64,000 bases of DNA from Nonomuraea roseoviolacea subsp. carminata (lineage in GTDB: Bacteria; Actinomycetota; Actinomycetes; Streptosporangiales; Streptosporangiaceae): NCBI RefSeq assembly GCF_024172185.1, contig NZ_JAMZEC010000001.1:3844001-3908000 (forward strand), in the 5' to 3' direction. The position numbers and the translations under genes were made by a program. The notes under the pieces are model-generated. The model searched no databases and had not been told where the DNA came from. It worked only from the letters and a program-made list of their open reading frames with translations. Below are positions 16,923-25,394 of the stretch, piece by piece (positions within the stretch are counted from its first letter, which is position 1; each line of letters opens with the position of its first letter).

Positions 16923-16951
16923 TTATTTTCCTACCAAATGTGTGGGATAAT
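16923..16951 (+). promoter_or_regulatory. Predicted promoter giving a leaderless LanC transcript
   Basis: GATAAT (16946-16951) ends 6 nt before the ATG at 16958, so transcription starting at the usual distance would begin at the start codon. A weaker TTATTT lies 17 bp upstream as a possible -35. There is no ribosome-binding site, consistent with leaderless translation, which is common in actinobacteria. Confidence 0.5.
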
Positions 16952-16957
16952 CTAGTC

Positions 16958-18307
16958 ATGAGTCTGGACAGGACCCGTTCGCCGAGCGCCCGCGCGGAAT
17001 CGCCGCTGACCGCCGCGATCCTGGCCGGCCGGTGGATCAGGTCGGCGGCGGTGGACGACGAGCACGGACGCCGCTGGCGGGCGAATCCCGACCCTCGCGG
17101 GCGGCCGGCGGCCACCCCCGAGGAGCCCTGGTCGCTCTACTCGGGCGGCGCGGGCATCGTGCTGTTCTTCTTGGAACTTGCCGCCGCCACCGGTCACGAG
17201 GCGTACCTCGACGACGCCCGGGCCGGGGCCCGGCGCCTCGCCGCCACCTGGCGTGACCAGGGCGACCTCTCCCTCTACCATGGCCTGACCGGCGTCATGA
17301 TCGCACTCATGGAGGCCGGATGGGCGCTCGGTGAGGCCAGGTTCGAGGCTGAGGCGAGGGCCATCGCCGACCTGATCGTCAGCCGGGGGCGCACGGCCGA
17401 CGGCGAGGCGGGCTGGTCGCCCGACCCGGCGCAGCGCGGCGACGGCGGCATCGTGCTCGGCCTGCTGCGCGCCGCCGCCCACCTGGGCGTGCCGGCCTAC
17501 GAGGAGTTCGCCGTCGAGGCGGGCCTGCGCATCGCCCGGCTGCCCGTGCCCGGCCACCGCTTCGGCGACTGCGCCGACCTGCCGGTCGACGCCGTCACGC
17601 CGGGCTTCCTCGCCGGTACGGCCGGCACGGCGTTCCTGCTGGCCCGCCTGTACGGGGTCAGCGGCGACGACCGCTTCCTGCGGGCCGCCCGCAGCGGCGC
17701 CGACTTCGTGCGCGAGGTCAGCATCGTGAGCGGCGACTGCGCGGTCGTGCCACACCACGTGCCGCACGCCCGCGGCCTGCACTACCTGGGCTTCTGCTCC
17801 GGCTCGGCCGGGGTGGCGCGCATGTTCCACGAGCTGCACCAGGTGGCCGGCGACCCGCGCGACCTCGAATGGGTGGAGCGCCTGGCGCGCGGCATCACGA
17901 GCAACGGCGTGCCGTACCGGCAGACCGAGGGCTACTGGAACGTGGCCTGCCAGTGCTGCGGGGCCGCCGGGCTGATCGAGCTGTTCGTGGGCCTCTGGGC
18001 GGCGACCGGGCGCGTGGCGCACCTCGACTTCGCCCGCACGCTGGCCGGCAACCTCATCGGCCGCGCCACCGACCACGACGGCCACGGCTACCGGTGGTAC
18101 CAGGCGTACCGGCGGCTGCGGCCCGAAGAGGTCAGCGCCGACACGGGCTACATGGTCGGCGCGGCCGGCATCGGCGCGGCGCTGCTCCATCTCGACGCCG
18201 CCGGGCAGGCGGCCCGGGCGCGCCGGGTGATCCTGCTGCCCGACAACCCGTTCCCCGCGATCCCGCTGCCCGCGACGGCCCTGACCCAGCCCGGCGAAGG
18301 CCGCTGA
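16958..18307 (+). CDS. Stand-alone LanC-like lanthionine cyclase family protein
   Basis: This 449-residue protein has the alternating helices and Gly-rich turns of the LanC alpha-toroid: SLYSGGAGIVLFFLELA, SLYHGLTGVMIALMEAG, GFLAGTAGTAFLLARL. The zinc-site cysteines are present in LGFCSGSAGVARM and CQCCGAAGLIEL. The family adds thiols to dehydroamino acids; without a partner dehydratase here the role is uncertain. It could act on the peptide from the cluster 5 kb upstream, or be one of the many LanC-like proteins of unknown substrate. The Cys-Cys pair in CCG means a Cys where nisin-type LanC has His. The start is set by the leaderless promoter. Confidence 0.82.
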   Translation: MSLDRTRSPSARAESPLTAAILAGRWIRSAAVDDEHGRRWRANPDPRGRPAATPEEPWSLYSGGAGIVLFFLELAAATGHEAYLDDARAGARRLAATWRDQGDLSLYHGLTGVMIALMEAGWALGEARFEAEARAIADLIVSRGRTADGEAGWSPDPAQRGDGGIVLGLLRAAAHLGVPAYEEFAVEAGLRIARLPVPGHRFGDCADLPVDAVTPGFLAGTAGTAFLLARLYGVSGDDRFLRAARSGADFVREVSIVSGDCAVVPHHVPHARGLHYLGFCSGSAGVARMFHELHQVAGDPRDLEWVERLARGITSNGVPYRQTEGYWNVACQCCGAAGLIELFVGLWAATGRVAHLDFARTLAGNLIGRATDHDGHGYRWYQAYRRLRPEEVSADTGYMVGAAGIGAALLHLDAAGQAARARRVILLPDNPFPAIPLPATALTQPGEGR

Positions 18308-18563
18308 CCGGCCGCTCCGCCGCCTGGGCCGGCCCCGTGGACCTCCACCTGGAGCACCTGCGGGACGACCGCGAGGAGCCGCGCGCATCGGGCCGTCGCC
18401 GCGCCGGAGTCGCCGGAGGACCGGCTCGCGGCACGGAGGTTCCTGCCCGGCGTCCGGGTCACCGAGGCGGACTCGCCGCCTCCTGGCGCCTCGATCCGGG
18501 TTACCCTTTCCTGCTTCCCGCGCGCGCCGGGCGGCCGGCGCGCCTGTCCTGGAGGAGTCCTCC
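18308..18563. other. Intergenic stretch with decayed coding character
   Basis: No intact gene is seen. Two different plus-strand frames look coding in succession: one reading VDLHLEHLRDDREE, then after a frame change one reading EDRLAARRFLPGVRVTEAD. This suggests a frameshifted fragment of a small gene. I do not recognise the family. Confidence 0.3.
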
Positions 18564-18719
18564 GTGACCAGCACCAGACCGGCCCCCGTCCGGGGCCCGA
18601 ACGAGCCGGAGGAGTTCCCCGGCGACGTCCACTGGTACGACCTGCCCGACGACGACGCCGAGCCCGACGACGAGGCATGGTCAGGCGAGAGCGCGGGGCC
18701 GCCCGCCCGGTGGGCCTGA
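18564..18719 (+). CDS. Small acidic 51-residue protein, unknown function
   Basis: A GTG start with GGAGGAG upstream opens a 51-codon frame with very strong G/C bias at third positions, which supports real coding. The product is acidic and Trp-rich (VHWYDLPDDDAEPDDEAW) and has no Cys, signal peptide or membrane segment. Size, acidity and position behind a LanC-like gene recall RiPP leader-like peptides, but with no Cys it cannot be a lanthionine substrate by itself. The family is not recognised. The opposite strand carries the tail of a decayed gene, so a chance ORF remains possible. Confidence 0.45.
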   Translation: MTSTRPAPVRGPNEPEEFPGDVHWYDLPDDDAEPDDEAWSGESAGPPARWA

Positions 18720-19024
18720 CGGTCAGGCGCCCACACCTTGGCGGACCGGTGCCCGTGTCCTCCGTGGAAGGCGGCCTCCACCAGGGCCACCGGTCCACCG
18801 CGCGACCATTCGCCCAACACCTCGTCGAAGGCCGGGGACAGCGAGGAGAAGGGCCGCTCCTGTGACGGGTCGGGGTTCCGGGTGGGTGCCGAGCCGCCCA
18901 GCTCCTCGACGAGGGACCGGTCGAGGGGGACCAGCCCCAGGCGCTGTTCGAGCGGTGCGACGAGCCCGGTCTCGCGCCTGAGCCGGTCGAACTCCCCGAT
19001 GGCGGCCCAGAGGCGATAGGGCAT
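18720..19024 (-). pseudogene. Truncated gene remnant of unknown family
   Basis: From the ATG at 19024 the minus strand encodes about 100 protein-like residues: PYRLWAAIGEFDRLRRETGL, later FSSLSPAFDEVLGEWSRG and then GPVALVEAAFHGGHGHRSAK. This looks like the start of an actinobacterial conserved protein that should continue for about 60 more residues. After KVWAP, however, the frame becomes Ser/Gly-rich shadow sequence of the plus-strand ORF without a proper ending, and it stays open far into the LanC gene. I interpret it as a 3'-truncated relic. No function is assigned. Confidence 0.4.
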
Positions 19025-19140
19025 GGCCGGATGCCAGCACCGGTGATCACCCGGCGGCTCCGTGCGGCCGGGGGCGACGTCCGCCGCTCCCGAGCCCTGA
19101 CGCAGGCCCGTCTCAGCATGCGAGCCGTCCATATTGTCTA

Positions 19141-19161
19141 CATATTAGGTAGGTTAATATG
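19141..19161. promoter_or_regulatory. Palindromic operator upstream of the peptide-importer operon
   Basis: CATATTA-GGTAGGT-TAATATG is a perfect 7-bp inverted repeat with a 7-bp spacer inside an AT-rich island (19130-19170), 46 bp before the first gene. A TTGTCT hexamer at 19134-19139 could be a -35 element. It probably binds a repressor encoded elsewhere, as no regulator lies in the operon. Confidence 0.55.
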
Positions 19162-19206
19162 GTTTTTACGCCACGCAGGCTTCCCTGTTCCATGAAGGGC
19201 ATCCCC

Positions 19207-20835
19207 ATGTCATCGTCCGCACCCCGTCCCGTTCTCGCGTCCCTCGCCGTCGCCGCCGCCACCTGCCTGCTCAGCGCCTGTGGCGGCGGCGGGACGGCTC
19301 CGGCCGCCGGCGCGGCGGCCGCCGGCAAGCCGGTGTACGGGGGGACGCTGACCTACCTCGAACACCAGGCGCCCACCTGCCTCTACCTGCCGGCCGCCGG
19401 CTTCTATCCGAACGGCGGCGTCCTCAACCAGCTCACCGACAAGCTGACCTGGCAGAACCCCGAGACGCTGAAGATCGAGCCGTGGATCGCCACCTCCTGG
19501 GAGGTGAACGAGGACGCCACGCGGTACACCTTCCACCTGCGCGACGGCGTCACCTTCAGCGACGGCACGCCGCTCGACGCCGACGCGGTCGCCGCCAACT
19601 TCGACGTGTACGGCAAGGGCGACCCCAAGCTGAAGCTGCCCGTCGCCGAGTTCGTCAACAACTACGAGCGCAGCGAGGTCGTCGACAAGAACACCGTGCG
19701 CTTCCACTTCAGCAAGCCCTCGCCCGGCTTCCTCCAGGGCACTTCCGTCATCGGCGCCGGCCTGGTGTCGAAGAAGACGATCTCCCTGCCGTACGAGGAG
19801 CAGTGCCAGCTCAAGAACGTCGTCGGCTCCGGCCCGTTCACGGTCGCCAAGCAGGTCGTGGACAAGGAGATCGACCTGGCCGCCCGCAAGGACTACGACT
19901 GGGCGCCGAAGTCGAGCGGGCACCAGGGCCGCGCGTACCTCGACCAGATCAAGATCATCGTCACGCCCGAGGACAACGTGCGCGTCGGCGCGCTCACCTC
20001 CGGCCAGGCCGACTACGTCCGCTACGTGCAGGCCTACGACGAGCAGACCGTCAAGGACGCCGGGTTCGCCATCTACGCCGAGCCCACCCGGGGCGTCAAC
20101 AACGGCCTCTACTTGCGCCCGGCCAACAGCATCCTCAAGGACGTGCGGGTCCGCCGGGCGCTGCAGAAGGGCACGAACGCCAAGGAGGTCGTCGACACCC
20201 TGTTCACCCCGAGCTACCCGGTGGCCACCTCCGTGCTCAGCCACCTCGCGCAGGGCTACGTCGACCTGTCCAAGGAGCTCGCCTACGACCCCGGGGCCGC
20301 CGCGAAGCTGCTCGACGAGGCCGGCTGGGTGAAGGGCGCCGACGGCGTCCGCGAGAAGGACGGCGTCAAGCTCCAGCTCGGCGTCTTCGTCTCCGGCCCC
20401 CAGCCGCTGTCGAAGCAGACCCTCGAACTGGTCGGCCAGCAGTGGGCCAAGCTCGGCGTCAAGCTGGAGATCCGCCCCGCCGACGCCGGCACCCAGGCCG
20501 TGGACATCAAGAACGCCGAGAAGACCGCCATCGCCCACTCCATGGTCGGCCGCGCCGACCAGGACGTCATCAAGAGCCACTTCCACACGAAGAACCGCGA
20601 CGTCATCCTGTCGAACGACGCCAAGCTGGACCGGCTGCTGGAGGAGGAGTCGGCCCTGCCCGACGAGGCCGCGCGCAACGCCAAGGTCGCCGAGATCCAG
20701 CGCTACGTGGTGGACCAGGCGTACGCGATTCCGCTGTTCGAGGAGCCGCAGGTCTACGGCGTGGCCCCGAACGTCCACGGAGTCGCCTTCGAGGCGGTGG
20801 CCCGGCCCAGCTTCTACTCGGTCTGGAAGTCATGA
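19207..20835 (+). CDS. ABC importer substrate-binding lipoprotein (family 5, KPN_01854-like)
   Basis: This 542-residue protein has a signal sequence ending in lipobox LLSAC and the solute-binding family 5 (DppA/OppA) plan: GGTLTYLEH, ATSWEVNEDATRYTFHLRDGV and VTFSDGTPLDADAVAANF. It would capture an oligopeptide-like or opine-like solute outside the membrane. The co-encoded luciferase-like and AhpD-type proteins match the cassette described around the KPN_01854 family of binding proteins. GAAGGG sits 7 nt before the ATG at 19207; an upstream in-frame ATG at 19192 is less likely. It is the first gene of a ten-gene unit. Confidence 0.87.
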   Translation: MSSSAPRPVLASLAVAAATCLLSACGGGGTAPAAGAAAAGKPVYGGTLTYLEHQAPTCLYLPAAGFYPNGGVLNQLTDKLTWQNPETLKIEPWIATSWEVNEDATRYTFHLRDGVTFSDGTPLDADAVAANFDVYGKGDPKLKLPVAEFVNNYERSEVVDKNTVRFHFSKPSPGFLQGTSVIGAGLVSKKTISLPYEEQCQLKNVVGSGPFTVAKQVVDKEIDLAARKDYDWAPKSSGHQGRAYLDQIKIIVTPEDNVRVGALTSGQADYVRYVQAYDEQTVKDAGFAIYAEPTRGVNNGLYLRPANSILKDVRVRRALQKGTNAKEVVDTLFTPSYPVATSVLSHLAQGYVDLSKELAYDPGAAAKLLDEAGWVKGADGVREKDGVKLQLGVFVSGPQPLSKQTLELVGQQWAKLGVKLEIRPADAGTQAVDIKNAEKTAIAHSMVGRADQDVIKSHFHTKNRDVILSNDAKLDRLLEEESALPDEAARNAKVAEIQRYVVDQAYAIPLFEEPQVYGVAPNVHGVAFEAVARPSFYSVWKS

Positions 20836-21770
20836 GCGGATCCGCCAGGTACCTCCTGTCGCGGGCCGGGCAGGCGGCGCTCGTCCTGTGGGCCGCCTTC
20901 ACCGCCGGATACGTCCTCCTCCAGCTCCTGCCCGGCGACGCCATCCTCATCAAGTTCCAGAACCCCGAGCTCGGCCTGTCACCCGAGCAGATCGCCGAGA
21001 TCCGCTCCTACTACGGCACGGACGGCCCCGGCGCCTACCTGCACACGCTGCTCGGCTTCCTGCGGGGCGACTTCGGCTACTCCATCGACACGGGCACCCC
21101 CGTGGCCGAGCGGCTGGCCGAGGGGCTCCCTGCCACCGCGAAGCTGGCGGGGGCGGCGTTCGCGCTGGCCGTGCTGATCGCCGTGGCCGTCGCGTTCGCC
21201 TCCTGCCACACCCGGCTGAGCCGGCTCCGGGGGGCGCTCCAGGCGGTGCCGTCGCTGTTCGTCTCGGTGCCGGCGTTCTGGCTCGGCATCGTGCTGATCC
21301 AGGTGTTCTCGTTCCGGCTGCGGCTGGTGCCGGTGATCGGCGGCAGCGAGCTCCAGCAGCTCCTGCTGCCGGTGCTGACGCTGGCCGTGCCCATCTCCGC
21401 CCCCATCGCGCAGATCCTCGCGCGCAGCCTCGACCAGGTGCGGACGCAGCCGTTCGTGCCCGTCGTCGCCGCCAAGGGGGCCTCGCCGGGGTGGATCCTG
21501 TGGCGGCACGTGGCGCGCAACGCCCTCCCGCCGACCCTGACCGTGGCCGGGCTGACGTTCGGCGAGCTCATCGCCGGGTCGGTGGTGACCGAGACGGTCT
21601 TCGGCCGCAACGGCGTCGGCCGGCTCACCGAGCAGGCGGTCAACGCCCAGGACACGCCGGTGCTGCTGGCCGTCGTCGTGCTCGCCGCGACGGTGTTCGT
21701 GCTGGTCAACCTGGTCGTGGACCTGCTGTACCCAGTGCTCGACCCCAGGCTGAGGAGGGCCGTCGCGTGA
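20832..21770 (+). CDS. ABC importer permease (DppB/OppB type)
   Basis: This 312-residue inner-membrane permease has about six helices and the EAA loop region VVAAKGASPGWILWRHVARN, which contacts the ATPase. The N-terminal YLLSRAGQAALVLWAAF helix and LLQLLPGDA are typical of DppB-type subunits. Its ATG overlaps the TGA of the binding-protein gene (ATGA), so the genes are translationally coupled. It should pair with the next permease. Confidence 0.9.
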   Translation: MSGSARYLLSRAGQAALVLWAAFTAGYVLLQLLPGDAILIKFQNPELGLSPEQIAEIRSYYGTDGPGAYLHTLLGFLRGDFGYSIDTGTPVAERLAEGLPATAKLAGAAFALAVLIAVAVAFASCHTRLSRLRGALQAVPSLFVSVPAFWLGIVLIQVFSFRLRLVPVIGGSELQQLLLPVLTLAVPISAPIAQILARSLDQVRTQPFVPVVAAKGASPGWILWRHVARNALPPTLTVAGLTFGELIAGSVVTETVFGRNGVGRLTEQAVNAQDTPVLLAVVVLAATVFVLVNLVVDLLYPVLDPRLRRAVA

Positions 21771-22555
21771 GGCCCGGCCTGATCCTGTCGTGGGCGCTGA
21801 TCGTGCTCGTCGCCCTGTGGGCGCTCGTGCCCGGCGTCTTCACCGGCTACGACCCCATCGCGGGCATCCCGGCGGAGAAGCTGCGCGCCCCCGGCCCCGG
21901 CCACCTGTTCGGCACCGACGCCGTGGGCCGCGACCTGTTCGCCCGGGTGGTCCACGGGGCCGTCAACTCGCTGTCGGGGGCGTTCGTCGCCGTCGCGGTC
22001 GGCCTGGTGCTCGGCACCCTGCTCGGCCTGGTCGCGGGCTCGGTGCGCGGCGCGCTGGACGAGATCGTCATGCGGGTCGTGGACGTGCTGCTCTCGGTGC
22101 CGGGGCTGCTCCTCGCGCTCACGGTCATCATCCTGCTCGGCCCCGGCACGGTGAACGTGGCCGTCGCCGTCGGGGTGGGGTCCGTGGCCTCGTTCGCCCG
22201 GCTGGCTCGTTCGGAGGTGGTCCGGGTCCGGCGCACCGACTACGTGGAGGCGGCGTTCGGCAGCGGCGGGCGGTTCGCGGCCGTGCTGTGGCGGCACGTG
22301 CTGCCCAACTCGCTCGTCCCGGTCGTCGCGCTGGCCGCGCTCCAGTTCGGCGTCGCGATCCTGGCCATCTCCACGCTCGGGTTCCTCGGGTACGGCGCCG
22401 AGCCGCCCACGCCGGAGTGGGGGCTGCTGATCTCCGAGGGGCGCAACTACCTGGCCACGGCATGGTGGCTGACCACGCTGCCGGGAACGGTGGTGGTGGC
22501 GGTCGTGCTCGCCGCCAGCCGGATCAGCCGGTCCATCGGGAGGGAGGACGGATGA
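21767..22555 (+). CDS. ABC importer permease (DppC/OppC type)
   Basis: This 262-residue permease has the DppC hallmarks GTDAVGRDLFARVVHGAVNS near the N-terminus and the EAA loop DYVEAAFGSGGRFAAVLWRH. It is shorter at the N-terminus than many DppC proteins. The GTG start overlaps the upstream stop by 4 bp (GTGA). Together with the preceding permease it forms the membrane channel. Confidence 0.9.
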   Translation: MRPGLILSWALIVLVALWALVPGVFTGYDPIAGIPAEKLRAPGPGHLFGTDAVGRDLFARVVHGAVNSLSGAFVAVAVGLVLGTLLGLVAGSVRGALDEIVMRVVDVLLSVPGLLLALTVIILLGPGTVNVAVAVGVGSVASFARLARSEVVRVRRTDYVEAAFGSGGRFAAVLWRHVLPNSLVPVVALAALQFGVAILAISTLGFLGYGAEPPTPEWGLLISEGRNYLATAWWLTTLPGTVVVAVVLAASRISRSIGREDG

Positions 22556-24360
22556 GCCTGCTGGAGGTACACGACCTCACCGTGTCGTACACGAGGCGGG
22601 GCCGCTGGGGCAGGCCGCACGCCCGTCCGGCGGTCCACGGGGTGTCGTTCGCCGTGGAGCCCGGCGAGGTGGTCGCCGTCGTCGGCGAGTCCGGCTCGGG
22701 CAAGACCACCACGGCCCAGGCCGTCATCGGCCTGCTCCCGCCGAACGGGCGCCTCGACGGCGGGCGGATCCTGCTCGGCGGCACCGACATCGCCGGCTGG
22801 TCGCAGCGCCGGCTCCAGGCGGTCCGGGGCGCCCAAATAGGCCTGGTCCCGCAGGACCCGGCCAACTCCCTCAACCCGGTCAAGCCCGTCGGCGTCCAGA
22901 TCGGCGAGGCGCTGCGCATCCACCGGCGCGGCGACCGGCGCACGATCACCCGCCGGGTCGTCGAGCTGCTGGAGCGGGTCGGGCTTCCCGATCCCGAGGT
23001 ACGGGCCCGGCAGTACCCGCACGAGCTGTCCGGCGGCATGCGCCAGCGCGTGCTGATCGCCATCGCCGTCGCCCTCGCACCCCGGCTCATCATCGCCGAC
23101 GAGCCCACCAGCGCCCTGGACGTCACCGTGCAGAAGCGCATCCTCGACCTCATCGACGACCTGCGCGCCGAGTCGGGCACGGCGGTCCTGCTCGTCACCC
23201 ACGACCTGGGCGTGGCGGCGGACCGCTCCGACCGGATGGTCGTGATGAAGGACGGCCGCATCGAGGAGCGGGGCGCCACCCGGGCCGTGCTCGGCGCACC
23301 CCAGGCGGCGTACACGGCCCGGCTGCTGCGCGACGCGCCGGCGCTCCGGGCGCCGCGATTCCTCTCCACCGAGGTCACCGAGGCAGTCGAGGCAGTCGAG
23401 GCAGTCGAGGTCCCCGAGGCCGCCGGAGCCGCCAGGGCCGCCGCAGCCACCGGAGCCACCGGGCCCACCGGGCCCACCGGGACAGGCGCCGTCTGCGAGC
23501 CGCCCGAACCGGCCGTCGTGGTACACGACCTGGTCAAGGAGTACCGGGCCGGCGGGCGGCCGTTCCGCGCCGTGGACGGCGTCTCGTTCGAGGTGCCACG
23601 CGGCACCACCCACGCGCTCGTCGGCGAGTCGGGATCGGGCAAGACCACCACGGCCCGCATGGTCATGCGGCTCGCCGAGCCCACCTCTGGGTCGGTCGCC
23701 ATCGGCGGCGCCGAGACGGCGGGGCTGCGCGGCGCGCGGCTGCGGGCCCTGCGCCGCGACGTCCAGCTCGTCTACCAGAACCCGTACGGCTCGCTCGACC
23801 CCCGGCAGAGCATCGCCGACATCGTCGAGGAGCCGCTGCGCAACTTCGGGCTCGGCGACCGGCCGGCCCGCCGCGAGCGCGTGCGCGAGCTGCTCGACCG
23901 GGTCGCGCTGCCCGCCGCCGTGCTCGGCCGCAGAGCCCGCGAGCTGTCCGGCGGCCAGCGGCAGCGCGTCGCCATCGCCCGCGCGCTCGCCCCCGGCCCC
24001 CGGGTCGTGGTGCTCGACGAGGCGGTCTCCGCCCTCGACGTCAGCGTGCAGGCGCAGATCCTCGACCTGCTCGGGGAGCTGCAACGCGACCTCGGGCTCA
24101 CCTACCTGTTCATCTCGCACGACCTGGCGGTGGTGCGGCAGATCTCGCACACCGTCTCCGTCATGAGCAAAGGACGCATCGTGGAAACCGGAACGACCCG
24201 GCAGCTCTTCGAGAATCCCGGCCACGCCTACACCCGGGCGCTGCTCGCCGCGGTGCCGGGCACGGCACACCGGCCGGCCGGGCAGGACGGCACGGCCCAC
24301 CGGCTCCCCGCGCGGGAGGGCGCGGCCCGCCGGCTCGCCGGGCAGGAGGCGGGCCGATGA
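22552..24360 (+). CDS. Fused dual ATPase of the peptide importer (DppD-DppF type)
   Basis: This 602-residue protein contains two complete ABC domains. The first (about 1-260) has GESGSGKTTTAQAV, LSGGMRQRVLIA and LIIADEPTSALDV. The second (about 320-560) has GESGSGKTTTARMV, LSGGQRQRVAIA and VVVLDEAVSALDV (Ala in place of the usual Pro). The linker is a low-complexity stretch of VEAVEAVEV and GATGPTGPTG repeats, evidently grown by slippage. It energises the two permeases. The ATG overlaps the upstream stop (ATGA). The C-terminus also has a repetitive GQDGTAHR-type tail. Confidence 0.9.
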   Translation: MSLLEVHDLTVSYTRRGRWGRPHARPAVHGVSFAVEPGEVVAVVGESGSGKTTTAQAVIGLLPPNGRLDGGRILLGGTDIAGWSQRRLQAVRGAQIGLVPQDPANSLNPVKPVGVQIGEALRIHRRGDRRTITRRVVELLERVGLPDPEVRARQYPHELSGGMRQRVLIAIAVALAPRLIIADEPTSALDVTVQKRILDLIDDLRAESGTAVLLVTHDLGVAADRSDRMVVMKDGRIEERGATRAVLGAPQAAYTARLLRDAPALRAPRFLSTEVTEAVEAVEAVEVPEAAGAARAAAATGATGPTGPTGTGAVCEPPEPAVVVHDLVKEYRAGGRPFRAVDGVSFEVPRGTTHALVGESGSGKTTTARMVMRLAEPTSGSVAIGGAETAGLRGARLRALRRDVQLVYQNPYGSLDPRQSIADIVEEPLRNFGLGDRPARRERVRELLDRVALPAAVLGRRARELSGGQRQRVAIARALAPGPRVVVLDEAVSALDVSVQAQILDLLGELQRDLGLTYLFISHDLAVVRQISHTVSVMSKGRIVETGTTRQLFENPGHAYTRALLAAVPGTAHRPAGQDGTAHRLPAREGAARRLAGQEAGR

Positions 24361-25394
24361 CCGCCCGCCGCCTCGGGTTCTTCACCCGGCTCCTCGACGA
24401 CGCCCCGCCCGCCGAGCGCTACCGCCTGGCCGCCGAGCAGATCGCCCACGCCGAACGCCACGGCTTCGACACCGCCTGGGTCGCCCAGCACCACTTCAGC
24501 GAGACCGAGGGCGGCCTGCCCGCCCCGCTCGTGTTCCTCGCCCACGTCGCGGCCCGCACCAGCCGCATCCGCCTGGGCACCGGCATCATCACCCTGCCCC
24601 TGGAGCACCCGGTACGGGTCGCCGAGGACACCGCCGTGCTCGACCAGCTCTCCGGCGGCCGGCTGGAGGTCGGCGTGGGCGGCGGCGGCACGCCGTCGTC
24701 GTTCGCCGCGTTCGGCCGCGACAGCTCCGAGCGCGCCGCCCTGTACGCCGAGCACCTCGCGGTGCTGCTCGACGCCTGGTCGGGCGGCGACCTCGGCGGC
24801 GGCAACCACCTCTACCCGGCCGCGCCGCGGCTCCTCGACGCCGTCTGGGAGGCCACGTTCTCGGTCGGCGGAGGGGAACGCGCCGGACGGGCCGGCAACG
24901 GGCTCATGCTGTCGCGCACCCAGCCGCGCCCCAAGGACGCGCCCGCCCTGACGCTGGCCGAGATCCAGCGCCCCATCGTGGACGCCTACTACGAGCACCT
25001 GCCGGCCGGGGCCACGCCCCGGATCATGGCCTCGCGCACGGCCTTCGTGGCCGACACGCGCGAGGAGGCGCTGCGGCACGCGGAGGCCGGCCTGGCGCGG
25101 GCCGTGCGGCACTTCGAGCTGGGCGGCTTCCCGGTGCCGGCGGACGGCGGCGTCGAGCGGCTGATCGCCGCGTTCGACGTCCACGTGGGCACGCCCGACG
25201 ACGTGATCGCGAGCCTGCGCGCCGACCCCACCCTCGACCGGGTCACCGACCTGGTCTTCCAGGTCCATTCCGTCGATCCGCCGCACCCGCGGATCCTGCG
25301 CTCGATCGAGCTGCTCGCGACCGAGGTCGCCCCCGCGCTCGGCTGGGCGCCCGACCCCACCACCGCATCCCCGACCGAACTGAGCGTGACATGA
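24357..25394 (+). CDS. Luciferase-like FMN-dependent monooxygenase (KPN_01858-like)
   Basis: This 345-residue protein has the TIM-barrel signature of bacterial luciferase-like flavin monooxygenases: HGFDTAWVAQHHFSETEGGL, RIRLGTGIITLPLEHPVRVA and EDTAVLDQLSGGRLEVGVGGG. It probably uses reduced FMN and O2 to oxidise the imported compound. Its neighbours and layout match the putative FMN-dependent monooxygenase of the KPN_01858 family. The substrate is not known; organosulfur or peptide-like compounds are guesses. Start overlaps the ATPase stop by 4 bp (ATGA). Confidence 0.85.
   Translation: MTARRLGFFTRLLDDAPPAERYRLAAEQIAHAERHGFDTAWVAQHHFSETEGGLPAPLVFLAHVAARTSRIRLGTGIITLPLEHPVRVAEDTAVLDQLSGGRLEVGVGGGGTPSSFAAFGRDSSERAALYAEHLAVLLDAWSGGDLGGGNHLYPAAPRLLDAVWEATFSVGGGERAGRAGNGLMLSRTQPRPKDAPALTLAEIQRPIVDAYYEHLPAGATPRIMASRTAFVADTREEALRHAEAGLARAVRHFELGGFPVPADGGVERLIAAFDVHVGTPDDVIASLRADPTLDRVTDLVFQVHSVDPPHPRILRSIELLATEVAPALGWAPDPTTASPTELSVT

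Noticed and set aside
16952..19132. A 726-codon minus-strand frame across the LanC gene
   Set aside because: Only its first about 100 residues after 19024 look like protein; the rest is the mirror of the LanC gene and the small ORF.
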